Below are positions 19,347-27,675 of a stretch of 64,000 nucleotides of DNA, in pieces. The DNA comes from Kaistia algarum (GTDB lineage: Bacteria; Pseudomonadota; Alphaproteobacteria; Rhizobiales; Kaistiaceae). The notes below the pieces were generated by a model, which did not search any database, was not told the DNA's origin, and was given only the letters and a program-made list of their open reading frames with translations. The stretch covers positions 2,418,001 through 2,482,000 of the forward strand of contig NZ_JAPKNJ010000001.1 of NCBI RefSeq assembly GCF_026343945.1, in the 5' to 3' direction. The number at the start of each line of letters is the position of its first letter. The first letter of the stretch is position 1. The position numbers and the translations under genes were made by a program.

Positions 19347-20276
19347 TCAGCGCGCCAGGGCGCCCCGGACCTTTTCGACGATCGCCTCGGAAGAGCGCAG
19401 GTGCGATTCCAGCGTCAGGTCGGCGATGCGCGGCGTCAGGATCAGATTGGGGACCGCGGCGAAAACGGCACCGGCCTCGATCGTCAGCGGCTCTGTCTCG
19501 AAGCCGTCGAGCGCGGCGCCCCGCAGTTTGCCGATTGCGAGCATGTTGGCGACCGCCGCCTCGTCAACGACACCCGCGGCGCCTACCGAGATCAGCACCG
19601 CCCCGGCTTTCATGCGGTTGAGCGCGGCGGAATCGAAACGGCCGCGAAACTCCGGCCGGGGCGGCAGATGGACGCTGATGACATCGGCTCGGCCAAGCAG
19701 GTCCGGGAATTCAAGGCGCTCGATGTCGCTCCAGGCCGGATGGCTGGCCTTCAGCAGTGGATCCCAGCCGACGATCGTCATTCCGAGCGCACGAGCCCGG
19801 ACGGCAGTGCTGCGGGCGCCGAAATCGAGCCCGACGAGACCGAGCGTGCGTCCCCCGATCTCGCGGCCCATGAGCAGCCCGCGCGGCCATTTGCCGGCCA
19901 TGACATCGCGGCTCGAATAAAAGCCGCCGCGCGTCAGGACGAGGGCGGCGGCGATCACATATTCGCCGATGGCGTCGGCCATGGCGTCGGGCGCACGCAG
20001 GATGGCGATCCCATGCGCTTCGCAGCTCTGCATGTCGATATTATCGGAGGGAAGCCCGACCTGGCCGATGACCCGAAGCTGATAGGCCTGCGCGATCAAC
20101 GGAATATCGACCAGCGTGCGGTCGCGGATGATGAGCGCGACCGCGCGGCGCAGGAAGGGACCGAGCGCCGCCGGGTCCATGCCGAGCGTCGGCTCGTAAT
20201 GCACGTCGAAGTCGCGCGAGAGGTCGGCGACCGCCTGCTTGTGCATGAACTCGGTAATGACGATGTCGACCAACAC
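19347..20276 (-). CDS. D-2-hydroxyacid dehydrogenase-like protein, probably catalytically dead
   Basis: 309 residues, full family length, with GTG as start. The overall order of a 2-hydroxyacid dehydrogenase is kept, but key sites are changed. The Rossmann GLGxxG region reads GLDFGA (residues 149-154). The position of the substrate-binding Arg in the usual NTARGGLVDE block is Ala233 (SVGAAGVVDE). The catalytic His of TPHIA is Arg283 (TPRIA). The acidic residue of the FxTEP block is kept at Glu262. The gene is intact, so selection for a non-dehydrogenase role is likely. It sits 103 bases after the creatininase-family gene. Confidence 0.82.
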   Translation of the reverse strand: MLVDIVITEFMHKQAVADLSRDFDVHYEPTLGMDPAALGPFLRRAVALIIRDRTLVDIPLIAQAYQLRVIGQVGLPSDNIDMQSCEAHGIAILRAPDAMADAIGEYVIAAALVLTRGGFYSSRDVMAGKWPRGLLMGREIGGRTLGLVGLDFGARSTAVRARALGMTIVGWDPLLKASHPAWSDIERLEFPDLLGRADVISVHLPPRPEFRGRFDSAALNRMKAGAVLISVGAAGVVDEAAVANMLAIGKLRGAALDGFETEPLTIEAGAVFAAVPNLILTPRIADLTLESHLRSSEAIVEKVRGALAR

Positions 20277-20379
20277 CCGCCCCCGGGGCTGCGCGGCCTG
20301 GGCGGAAGCCCTTCCCTGCGCTCACTCTATCGGGGCTTCGGCGAAACCCTCAAGCGAATCGACGTGTCGCGCCCCTCAT

Positions 20380-21189
20380 TCAGGGGCTGGGGCGCCAGAG
20401 CCGCGAAAGATCGAAGCGCGCCACCTCCTCCAGCAGCTCGACGAAGAGCCTGGCCTGGTGATCGACAATCAGCCGGCCACGCTCGGCGGTGGCTCGCGCG
20501 GCATTGCCGACGGCGCCGGCGGGGTTCAGGTCCTGCGCCTTCCAGCCGATCCGCGCCGCCGCCTGATGGAAGCGCAAATGCTTGAATTCCTTAATGAGAT
20601 CGAGCTGCGCGGAAAGGAAATCCTCGGCCATGTCCATCCTCACCAGATCGGGTCGCAGATGCAGCATGATCGAGGTTTCGACATCGCCGCCATGGATGCC
20701 GTAGAGGTTCTCCCGCGCTTCCACGAGCCCTTCCGGTTCGCCGACGCCGGCCCAGCCGGTCGAGACCACGAGCATGTCGTATTTGATCCGAAGCTCGCGG
20801 GCGAGGATGTCGGCGATGGCGACATTGCCGCCATGCGAGGTGACGATGACGAGCTTCTTCACCCCGGCCCTGGCGATCGAATCGCCGATCTCCATCCAGA
20901 TCCGGATCGCCGTCTCCCAAGAGAAGGTGATCGTGCCGGGCGACGAGATGTGTTCGTTCGATTTGCCGATCGGCTGCAGCGGCAGGAACGTCACCGGCAG
21001 CCCTTCCGGCAACAATTCCACCGTCCGCTTCACCATGCCCTCGCCGATGCAATGATCGGTATAGACCGGCAGATGCGGCCCGTGCTGCTCGATGGCGCAG
21101 ACGGGGAGCACAGCGATCCAGTCCTTCGTCGACGGATCGAGGAAGTCCGGCGCCTGCATTTCGTGCCAGTAGGGACGGGGGAGAGTCAT
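20380..21189 (-). CDS. Creatininase-family amidohydrolase
   Basis: 269 residues with the metal ligands of the family: Glu and His in IEQHGPHLP with the following Asp of VYTDH, His in VTSHGGN, and Glu in HGGDVETS. Family members open cyclic amides such as creatinine or formamido-pyrimidines (for example the FAPy deformylase of riboflavin or F420 synthesis). Its start overlaps the preceding DUF6228-like gene by ATGA. Placed beside two purine-base deaminases, a role in breakdown of oxidised purine or pyrimidine rings is plausible but unproven. Confidence 0.9.
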   Translation of the reverse strand: MTLPRPYWHEMQAPDFLDPSTKDWIAVLPVCAIEQHGPHLPVYTDHCIGEGMVKRTVELLPEGLPVTFLPLQPIGKSNEHISSPGTITFSWETAIRIWMEIGDSIARAGVKKLVIVTSHGGNVAIADILARELRIKYDMLVVSTGWAGVGEPEGLVEARENLYGIHGGDVETSIMLHLRPDLVRMDMAEDFLSAQLDLIKEFKHLRFHQAAARIGWKAQDLNPAGAVGNAARATAERGRLIVDHQARLFVELLEEVARFDLSRLWRPSP

Positions 21190-21638
21190 GATTGAGAAAT
21201 CTCTATCGGTCCGAAATTCATAAGCGTTTCGCGAGGCGCTCCCGCAGGTGTTCCTGCGAACAGGCGCCGAAGTTGGCCGGCGATCGTATCCAGGGAGCCT
21301 AGCTCGAGAAGCAGTCCTCCCTTCAACTCAACATCAAGCAACGGTCCTTCATGTAGTCGAACTTCGAGACCACAGTGGCCAACTGAATCCTTAGAAAGGC
21401 GAAGAGAAAGTTCGCCGCCGTCCGAATTCCAGAATTTGTAACCCGTCCAATCTTCGGCAGCGGCCTCAAAGAGGTAAGCCGGGGAGTCGTAAGGGTCTGC
21501 GCTTACTTTGTTAGCCCCCGAGAACACCCCGAATCTCGCAGTGACCTCGAAGTACGTGACTTCTCCTTTGACATTGGGAACGCCGAACTCAATCCACGAT
21601 GAACCGTGAGCCGACGATATTCTAACCTGTTCCGTCAT
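21186..21638 (-). CDS. DUF6228-like small protein, lower-GC insertion in the operon
   Basis: 150 residues, no signal peptide or membrane helix. The pattern (aromatic-rich middle with WTGYKFWNSDGGELSLRLSKD, then GHCGLEVRLHEG and a C-terminal GSLDTIAGQLRRLF) matches my memory of DUF6228, a family of unknown function often seen next to polymorphic toxins or in genomic islands. The gene is visibly AT-richer and uses codons such as AAA, ACT and TCT more than its neighbours. It nonetheless fits exactly between them: 3 bases after one gene and overlapping the next by ATGA. Confidence 0.75.
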   Translation of the reverse strand: MTEQVRISSAHGSSWIEFGVPNVKGEVTYFEVTARFGVFSGANKVSADPYDSPAYLFEAAAEDWTGYKFWNSDGGELSLRLSKDSVGHCGLEVRLHEGPLLDVELKGGLLLELGSLDTIAGQLRRLFAGTPAGAPRETLMNFGPIEISQS

Positions 21639-21641
21639 AGC

Positions 21642-23009
21642 TTACAGCGCCTCCAGAAACGCCTTCGCCGCCTCGCCATGCTCATAGCGCAGCCTGGCGA
21701 GGTCGATTCCGACCGGCATGCCATCCTCGACCCGCCACTCGCCCTTGACCATGACGCGATCCGCCGCATGGGCGCCGCAGAGTACGAGGGCGGCGATCGG
21801 ATCGCCGGCGCCGGAGAAGCGCAGTTCGTCGAGGGACCAGAAGGCGAGGTCGGCCTGCTTGCCGACGGCGATCGTGCCGATGTCGTCGCGGCCGAGGCAA
21901 CGCGCCGAGCCTTCCGTTCCCCAGCGCAGCGCATCGAGATGGGTGACGGTCTCGGCATTGTATTTCAGGCGACCCAGCATCAGCGCGTGACGGACGGCTT
22001 CCATCAGGTTGGAATTGTCATTCGAGGCCGAGCCGTCGACGCCGAGGCCGACCGGAACGCCGGCTGCCTCCAGCTCTTTCGTCCGACAGAAGCCGGACGA
22101 GAGCACCATGTTCGAAGTGGGACAGTGGCAGATGCCGACGCCGTGCCATCCCAGCTTCGCAATCTCTGCGTCGTCGAAATAGATGCCGTGGGCGAGCCAG
22201 GTGCGGTTGGTCAGCCAGCCGCAATCCTCCAGATAGTCAGCTGCCGTCATGCCATGTTTTTCGCGGGCGAAGGCGGCTTCCTGGGCGGTTTCGACCAGAT
22301 GGGTGTGCAGGCGGCAATCGTGCTTTTCGGCCAGCGCCGCGGTTTCGCGCATCAAATGCTTCGTCACGTCGAAGGGCGCGTTCGGCGCGAGCGCAACGCG
22401 GGTCATCGCGCCGTCCGATCGGTCGTGATAGCGCGCGATCACCCGCTCGCAATCGGCGAGGATCACATCATCAACCTGGATCGCACCACCCGGCGCCACG
22501 GCCTGGCTGTCCTCGCCGCCGGAGAGGTCGAGCGCGCCGCGCGTCAGCGTCATGCGCAGGCCGAGCGCCGCCGCTTCCTCCGCCTCGATGTCCATCGCGT
22601 TTTCGAGGCCGGAGGGGAAGAGATAGTGATGGTCCGAGGCGCAGGTGCAGCCCGACATCAAGAGCTCGGTCATGGAGAGCCGCGCTGCGAGCCGGAAATT
22701 CTGCGCGTTCACATGGCGGGTCCACACCGGATAGATCGAGGTGATCCACGGCCAGAGCGAGCGGTTCATCGCCTTGGGGTGCGCCCGCGTCATCGTCTGG
22801 AAGAAGTGGTGATGCGTGTTGACGAGGCCGGGCGTCACGACATGGCGCGACGCATCGAACACCGAATGAACGGGATGAGCCGGCTCGGCGCCGGTCGCCA
22901 CCAGTTCGACGATCCGCCCGCCCTCGACGACGACGCCGCGCTCGGCGCCCTCGGCCAGAGTCGCGATCGGGTCCTTGATCCAGCGCCGCTCGGTCATCTC
23001 CGTCCTCAT
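21642..23009 (-). CDS. 8-oxoguanine deaminase-type amidohydrolase, copy 1
   Basis: 455 residues, amidohydrolase (COG0402) fold. Zinc ligands are in NTHHHFFQTM, HTHLVE, AHGIYFDD and VDGSASND. The segment TRAHPKAMNRSLWPWITSIYPVW is that of 8-oxoguanine deaminases, which turn 8-oxoguanine into urate. A start four codons downstream (MTERRW) is equally possible. It is followed 3 bases later by the DUF6228-like gene. A close paralogue lies upstream. Atrazine-chlorohydrolase-like relatives are an alternative. Confidence 0.9.
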   Translation of the reverse strand: MRTEMTERRWIKDPIATLAEGAERGVVVEGGRIVELVATGAEPAHPVHSVFDASRHVVTPGLVNTHHHFFQTMTRAHPKAMNRSLWPWITSIYPVWTRHVNAQNFRLAARLSMTELLMSGCTCASDHHYLFPSGLENAMDIEAEEAAALGLRMTLTRGALDLSGGEDSQAVAPGGAIQVDDVILADCERVIARYHDRSDGAMTRVALAPNAPFDVTKHLMRETAALAEKHDCRLHTHLVETAQEAAFAREKHGMTAADYLEDCGWLTNRTWLAHGIYFDDAEIAKLGWHGVGICHCPTSNMVLSSGFCRTKELEAAGVPVGLGVDGSASNDNSNLMEAVRHALMLGRLKYNAETVTHLDALRWGTEGSARCLGRDDIGTIAVGKQADLAFWSLDELRFSGAGDPIAALVLCGAHAADRVMVKGEWRVEDGMPVGIDLARLRYEHGEAAKAFLEAL

Positions 23010-23137
23010 GCATGCCCGGCAAGCGACAAGATATCGTCGCTAGCCGTCGGGCAAGATCATATGTGCGGCAAAGGGCAGGGAGATGTGCCGGGCGGGACGG
23101 GAAGTTCGTGCGGATGGAGCGCTACCGCTTTCTTCCT

Positions 23138-23255
23138 TCTCCCTCTCCCGCTTGCGGGAGAGGGCCGGGGTGAGGGCCTTTCTCGGTCTATCGTCCGCTA
23201 AGCTCCGTCGCAGCAAGCAAGTCCCTCACCCAACCTCTCCCGCAAGCGGGAGAGG
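23138..23255. repeat. Two inverted copies of a REP-like palindrome
   Basis: Arm one holds the palindrome CCTCTCCCGCTTGCGGGAGAGG (23142-23163) and arm two its reverse form CCTCTCCCGCAAGCGGGAGAGG (23234-23255). Flanking words (CTTCTTCC before, GGTGAGGG after) are also repeated in opposite orientation, so the pair can form one large cruciform or RNA hairpin. This looks like a palindromic intergenic repeat of the REP/BIME type often found in alphaproteobacteria. It lies between the two deaminase genes. Confidence 0.75.
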
Positions 23256-23278
23256 GGAAGAAGAAGGGCGACTCACCT

Positions 23279-24628
23279 TCACACCGCCTCCAAAAACTTC
23301 TTCGCCACCCGGCCGTGCTCATAGCGCAGCTCGGCGAGATCCATGCCCGGAGGCACGCCGTCCTCGATCTTCCAGTCGCCCTTGACCATGACACGATCGG
23401 CCTTGTAGGCGCCGCACAGCACCAGCGCCGCGATCGGGTCGCCGGCGCCAGAGAAGCGCAGTTCGTCGAGCGTGTAGAAGGCCATGTCGGCCTGCTTGCC
23501 GACGGCGATCGAGCCGATGTCCTGGCGGCCGAGGCAATTGGCCGAGCCCTCGGTCGCCCAGCGGAAGGCGTCGAGATGCGTTACCTGTTCGGCGTTGTAG
23601 GTAAGCCGGCCGATCATCAGCGCGTGGCGCACCGCCTCCATCAGGTTGGAATTGTCGTTCGAGGCCGAGCCGTCGACGCCGAGGCCGACCGGCGAGCCGG
23701 CAGCTTCCAGTTCCTTGGTGCGGCACTGGCCGGAGGCGAGCACCATGTTCGAGGTCGGGCAATGCGAGACGCCGACGCCGTTCTTGCCGAGGCGGATGAC
23801 TTCCTCGTCGTTGAAATGGATGCCGTGCGCCAGCCAGACGCGGTCGTTGAGCCAGCCGACTTCTTCGAGATAATCGACCGGGCGATAGCCGAAATGCTCC
23901 ATGCAGTAGACATTCTCGTCGCGCGTCTCGGCGAGATGGGTGTGCATGTGGCAATTGCATTTGGCCGCCAGTTCGGCCGTCTCGATCATCAGCCGCTTGG
24001 TGACGTTGAAGGGCGCGCAGGGCGCGAGCGCCACCTGTAGCATCGAGCCTTCCGACGCGTCGTGATAGCGGCCGATGACCCGCTCGCAATCGGCCAGGAT
24101 GACGTCGGTGTCCTGCACGGCGTTCTGGTCGGCATTGCCGCCTTCCTCGACGGTCAGATTGAGGGAGCCGCGGTTCAGCGTCATGCGGATGCCGAGCCTG
24201 GCCGCCTCCTCCGCCTGGATGTCCATCGCGGATTCTAGGCCGCGCGGATAGAGATATTGATGGTCCGAGGCGGTGGTGCAGCCCGAGATCAGCAGTTCGG
24301 TGAGCGCGAGGCGGGTGGCGAGGCGGAAATTCTCGGGATCGACATTCTTCGACCAGATCGGGAACAGCGCTTCCAGCCAGGGGAACAGTTCCTTGTTGAT
24401 CGCGCTCGGGTGAGCCCGCGTCAGCGTCTGGAACATATGATGGTGCGTGTTGACCAGGCCCGGCGTCACCACGTGGCGGGAAGCGTCGAAGACAGAATGG
24501 ACCGGGTGGGACGGTTCCGCGCCCTTGCCGACGAGTTCGGCTATTCTGCCGTCCTCGACGACCACGCCGCGTTCGGCGCCTTCGCCCAGCACCGCGATCG
24601 GATCCTTCACCCAAACTCTGTCAGCCAT
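23279..24628 (-). CDS. 8-oxoguanine deaminase-type amidohydrolase, copy 2
   Basis: 449 residues, closely similar to the downstream copy along the whole length. Both share the NTHHHxFQT metal site, SHCPTSNMVL, VDGSASNDNSNLMEAVRHALM and a C-terminal ELRYEHG. Differences cluster in the substrate-facing stretch (TRAHPSAINKELFPWLEALFPIW against TRAHPKAMNRSLWPWITSIYPVW), so the two may prefer different bases. The start MADRVWVKD was chosen by match to the paralogue; the frame stays open far upstream but overlaps the transporter gene. Confidence 0.9.
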   Translation of the reverse strand: MADRVWVKDPIAVLGEGAERGVVVEDGRIAELVGKGAEPSHPVHSVFDASRHVVTPGLVNTHHHMFQTLTRAHPSAINKELFPWLEALFPIWSKNVDPENFRLATRLALTELLISGCTTASDHQYLYPRGLESAMDIQAEEAARLGIRMTLNRGSLNLTVEEGGNADQNAVQDTDVILADCERVIGRYHDASEGSMLQVALAPCAPFNVTKRLMIETAELAAKCNCHMHTHLAETRDENVYCMEHFGYRPVDYLEEVGWLNDRVWLAHGIHFNDEEVIRLGKNGVGVSHCPTSNMVLASGQCRTKELEAAGSPVGLGVDGSASNDNSNLMEAVRHALMIGRLTYNAEQVTHLDAFRWATEGSANCLGRQDIGSIAVGKQADMAFYTLDELRFSGAGDPIAALVLCGAYKADRVMVKGDWKIEDGVPPGMDLAELRYEHGRVAKKFLEAV

Positions 24629-24702
24629 CCTGTCCGCTCCGATATCGCCGCCTGTTTGGCCGATACCATCACGGCGGCTGCTGCGACGCAACACGCGCGG
24701 CT

Positions 24703-25884
24703 TCAGGCTGCGATCCGGGCCGCCTGTGCCTCTGTAACCGCGGCGAGGCAGGGCGCGATGAACAGATCGCCGCGCCAGGCGCCGATCGCCGTCCGCGTGG
24801 CAACGATCGCCCATGCCGCCGCAAGCGCGACAACGAGGCAGGCGCCGACGACCGTGAAGAAGTCGAAGCCGGTGGCGTTGGCCAGTGCCAGCGTTGCCAG
24901 GGCATAGACGGCGAGCGGGAAGGTGAAGGCCCACCAGCCGAGATTGAACGGCAGTCCCTCGCGCAGATATTGCGCCGTCTTCAGCAGCGCCAGCAGCAGC
25001 CACCAGGCGCCATAGCCCCAGAGCATCAGGCCGCCGATGATGCCGATGCCGAACGCCATCTGCCCGACTTCGCCGAGGCCATGGGCAGCGAAGAGCGCCG
25101 GTGCGTTGCCACCCAGAACGAGCAGTCCCAGTGCGCCGGTGCCGATTGGACCGAGAGCGAGCCAGCCCGAGGCGGCCATCGCGCGCGGCGGCAGCTTGTG
25201 AAGATAGAGGCGCAGAAGCAGCAGCACGAGGATGCTCATGGCGAGCGGCACGGAATAGGCCCAGAGGACATAGCTCAGAATCAGGACGCCGTACCCCTCC
25301 GCCGGTCCGAGATGCGGCGCCAGCAGGCCGCCGCTCGTCGCCGCCACCTCCGCCGCCACGATCGGCAGCAGCCAGATGGCTGTCATCTTTTCGAGGCTGT
25401 GGTCCTGGCGCGTGAACATCAGGAAGGGCACGAGCGCGCCGCAAGCGACGGAGAGGCCGACATCCAGCCACCAGAGGTTCCGGGCGATGCCGATCGCCGC
25501 GTCGCCCCAGAGCGGGACTCCATAGGCAAGGAAGCCGTTGATAACGGTCGCAAGACCCATCGGGATGGTGCCGAGGAACATCGACATCACGGGATGGCGG
25601 AATATCAGCCGTGCCTCGTCGAAGAAGAGGACCCAGCGCGCGGCATAAAGCGCTGCGAACAGGACGAAGAGGGCGATATTGGCCATCCAGAGCGTGCGGC
25701 CTAGCGCGTCGAGACCGGGCATCGCCAGCGGAAACTGATGTAGCGCCAGCGCCAGGCCGCCCGTGCCCATCGTTGCGGCGAACCAGTTCGGCGTGAACTG
25801 CCGCACGCGCTCGCGAAGGCTGTTGATGCGCGGCGGCTCGGCCAGCGCCGCGTCCCGCGTTGCGATGATCGTCAATTGGGCCAT
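24703..25884 (-). CDS. TDT-family (TehA/SLAC1/Mae1-like) transporter
   Basis: 393 residues with about ten membrane helices. The N-terminal FTPNWFAATMGTGGLALAL is the family signature, and NLGWWAFTFPLAVYALAT matches the C-terminal helices. Members carry C4-dicarboxylates, sulphite, tellurite or anions. It is divergent from a LysR gene whose dyad lies between them, so that regulator is the likely controller. The substrate is unknown. Confidence 0.88.
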   Translation of the reverse strand: MAQLTIIATRDAALAEPPRINSLRERVRQFTPNWFAATMGTGGLALALHQFPLAMPGLDALGRTLWMANIALFVLFAALYAARWVLFFDEARLIFRHPVMSMFLGTIPMGLATVINGFLAYGVPLWGDAAIGIARNLWWLDVGLSVACGALVPFLMFTRQDHSLEKMTAIWLLPIVAAEVAATSGGLLAPHLGPAEGYGVLILSYVLWAYSVPLAMSILVLLLLRLYLHKLPPRAMAASGWLALGPIGTGALGLLVLGGNAPALFAAHGLGEVGQMAFGIGIIGGLMLWGYGAWWLLLALLKTAQYLREGLPFNLGWWAFTFPLAVYALATLALANATGFDFFTVVGACLVVALAAAWAIVATRTAIGAWRGDLFIAPCLAAVTEAQAARIAA

Positions 25885-26029
25885 CGGCCTTACTCCCGAA
25901 CCGTTCCGCGCGTCTGCCGAGATTGTCGGGTTCGTTTGCGGATCCCGGCTCGCTTGGCATGGCGAACGCTGTGTCGAGGGGGTGATCGCACAGGATATCC
26001 GTGCAATCCATCGCGAAAGATCGTAGTGT

Positions 26030-26050
26030 TCATTCGGTTAAATCGAATGA
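26030..26050. promoter_or_regulatory. Perfect 7-7-7 dyad, candidate LysR operator
   Basis: TCATTCG, seven bases, CGAATGA: a perfect inverted repeat containing a T-N11-A core, the consensus form of LysR binding sites. It ends 7 bases before the LysR ATG, in the intergenic region shared with the TDT transporter. This suits self-repression plus control of the divergent transporter. Confidence 0.6.
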
Positions 26051-26057
26051 TCCCCTC

Positions 26058-27008
26058 ATGACCTTCGAACAGCTCCGGATCTTCCTGGCCGTTGCCGAGC
26101 GGCAGCATCTGACGCGGGCCGCCGAGGCGCTGCATCTGACGCCTTCGGCTGTCAGTTCCGCCATTCGCACGCTGGAGGGGCGCTATCAGGTGGCGTTGTT
26201 CGACCGCGTGGGACGCGGCATCGTGCTGACCGGCGCCGGGCGGCTCTTTCTGAGCGAGGCGAAGGCCATTCTCGAAAGAGCGGCGGCGGCGGAAGCCATG
26301 CTGTCCGATCTTGGCGGGCTGGCCAGCGGGGCGCTGCTGCTCGGCGCCAGCCAGACCATGGCGAGCTATTATCTGCCGCGCCTGCTGATGCGGTTCCATG
26401 ATGCCCATCCGGGCATCGGCATTCGTCTCGTCACCGGCAATACCGAGACCATCGGCCATGCCGTGGTCGAGGGCCGGGTGGAACTTGGCTTCATCGAGGG
26501 AGCCTTCGCGTCGCCGCTTCTGCTGCGCCGCGACCTTGCCGAGGATGAATTGATTGCCGTCGTCGCGCCGACCCATCCCTGGGCGGACGGACGGCGGCTC
26601 GGAACCCATGACATCGGCAAGGCGCGCTGGGTGCTGCGCGAGGCCGGCTCCGGCACGCGATCTTCCTTCGAGGCATTCCTGCGGATTGAAGGCATCGATC
26701 CGGCGGGGCTTGAGATCGCGCTCGGTCTGCCGTCGAACGAAGCGGTGCTGTCGGCGGTCGAGGGCGGATCGTCCGTCGCGGCGGTCTCGATCGCCGCCGC
26801 GGCTTCGGCGCTGGCCGCCGGGCGCGTGGTGCGGGCGGATCTCACGCTGACGCGGCGGGCGCTCAGCCTCATCCGCCATCGCGAGCGGCATGCGACGGCC
26901 GCCGTGCAGGCCTTCGAAACACTCGTGCTGGCCGAGGATGCGTTCGCCGCGATCAGTCCGCCTTCGCCGCCACGGCCTCGACCTCGACGAGAAACTCCGG
27001 CCGGGTGA
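26058..27008 (+). CDS. LysR-family regulator next to the TDT transporter
   Basis: 316 residues. HTH: MTFEQLRIFLAVAERQHLTRAAEALHLTPSAVSSAIRTLE, a CysB/CbbR-like LysR domain, then an effector-binding domain (LLLGASQTMASYYLPRLL onward). The ATG at MTFEQL was chosen because the earlier in-frame ATG adds 19 residues encoded across the operator dyad. The C-terminus is Pro/Arg-rich and its last 56 bases overlap the end of the convergent RidA gene. Confidence 0.92.
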   Translation: MTFEQLRIFLAVAERQHLTRAAEALHLTPSAVSSAIRTLEGRYQVALFDRVGRGIVLTGAGRLFLSEAKAILERAAAAEAMLSDLGGLASGALLLGASQTMASYYLPRLLMRFHDAHPGIGIRLVTGNTETIGHAVVEGRVELGFIEGAFASPLLLRRDLAEDELIAVVAPTHPWADGRRLGTHDIGKARWVLREAGSGTRSSFEAFLRIEGIDPAGLEIALGLPSNEAVLSAVEGGSSVAAVSIAAAASALAAGRVVRADLTLTRRALSLIRHRERHATAAVQAFETLVLAEDAFAAISPPSPPRPRPRRETPAG

Positions 27009-27345
27009 AGCCGGACACGATGAAGAGAGTCGAAGCCGGCGGCGGATCGCTCACATAGCGATCGCGAACGGCCATATAGCGTCGCATGTCCTCGCGCTTC
27101 GTCACGAAGGCGGAGAGGCGGACAATGTCGGAAAGATCCATGCCGCCTGCGGCGAGAATGCTGCGGATCGCTTCAAAACATATCTCGGCCTGCTCCTCGA
27201 TCGTTTCGGGAACGCTGTCGTCGGACCGGACGCCGAGCTGGCCGGAGGTGTAGACGAAGCGGCTTACGGCCGGCACTTCGACGCCGTGGCTGTAGCGGCC
27301 GAAGGGCGGACGAATGTCGGATGGCGTCACGGCGCGGTTGGACAT
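26953..27345 (-). CDS. RidA/YjgF-family protein
   Basis: 130 residues with the RidA pattern: FVYTSGQLGV, ETIEEQAEICFEAIRSILAAGG, RLSAFVTKREDMRRY and a C-terminal PEFLVEVEAVA. The family deaminates reactive enamines and imines made by PLP enzymes, or acts in pyrimidine and aromatic breakdown. The position of the conserved Arg (usually in the RVxV-type strand) reads STLFIVSGF, so it may belong to a non-archetypal RidA subgroup. The start is the ATG of MSNRAV. It ends inside the 3' end of the LysR gene. Confidence 0.85.
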   Translation of the reverse strand: MSNRAVTPSDIRPPFGRYSHGVEVPAVSRFVYTSGQLGVRSDDSVPETIEEQAEICFEAIRSILAAGGMDLSDIVRLSAFVTKREDMRRYMAVRDRYVSDPPPASTLFIVSGFTRPEFLVEVEAVAAKAD

Positions 27346-27578
27346 GGAGCCTCGGTCCTGAGAATGGATGCTGGGGATTAAGGCTAGAAGCGACGTGGCG
27401 CCTTCGCAAGGCGGGCCCCGACCGGATCGCACATGCATTGGGCAAATGGCCGCACACGTGTCCAGATGATGATGCGGATGCCTCTATGCTGGGCAGAATT
27501 CATCCCCTAAATTGACTGTCGAAGGCCCGCGGCCGCCGCCATCGGCGAGGGTCGCGGCAGATGGATGCGGCGGCTGCG
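27346..27578. other. Gene-free upstream region of the sigma-54 operon
   Basis: Part of a 330-base gap between the RidA start and the binding-protein gene. It must hold the RidA promoter and, if the -24/-12 site is real, an upstream activator site. I could not find a convincing NtrC-type GCAC-N11-GTGC dyad; loose GCAC words occur near 27435 and 27454. No gene is seen here. Confidence 0.4.
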
Positions 27579-27593
27579 TGGCATGCGTCTTGC
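27579..27593 (+). promoter_or_regulatory. Sigma-54 (-24/-12) promoter
   Basis: TGGCATG-CGTC-TTGC matches the sigma-54 consensus TGGCAYR-N4-TTGC exactly, with GG and GC separated by 10 bases. Transcription should start about 12 bases downstream, giving a leader of roughly 70 bases before the binding-protein ATG. It points into the operon. Sigma-54 promoters need an enhancer-binding activator, NtrC in many nitrogen operons. Confidence 0.7.
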
Positions 27594-27675
27594 GATTGAG
27601 AGGCGGCCGTCGGCTTTTGCCGGGGCCCGCGCAATCCGAGAGATCGGAAGACGGCGTCGAAGAGAGGGAAGTGGG

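Noticed and set aside
24629..26011. In-frame upstream extension of deaminase copy 2 to 910 residues
   Set aside because: The extension is an alternate frame of the TDT transporter gene; the paralogue match starts at MADRVWVKD.
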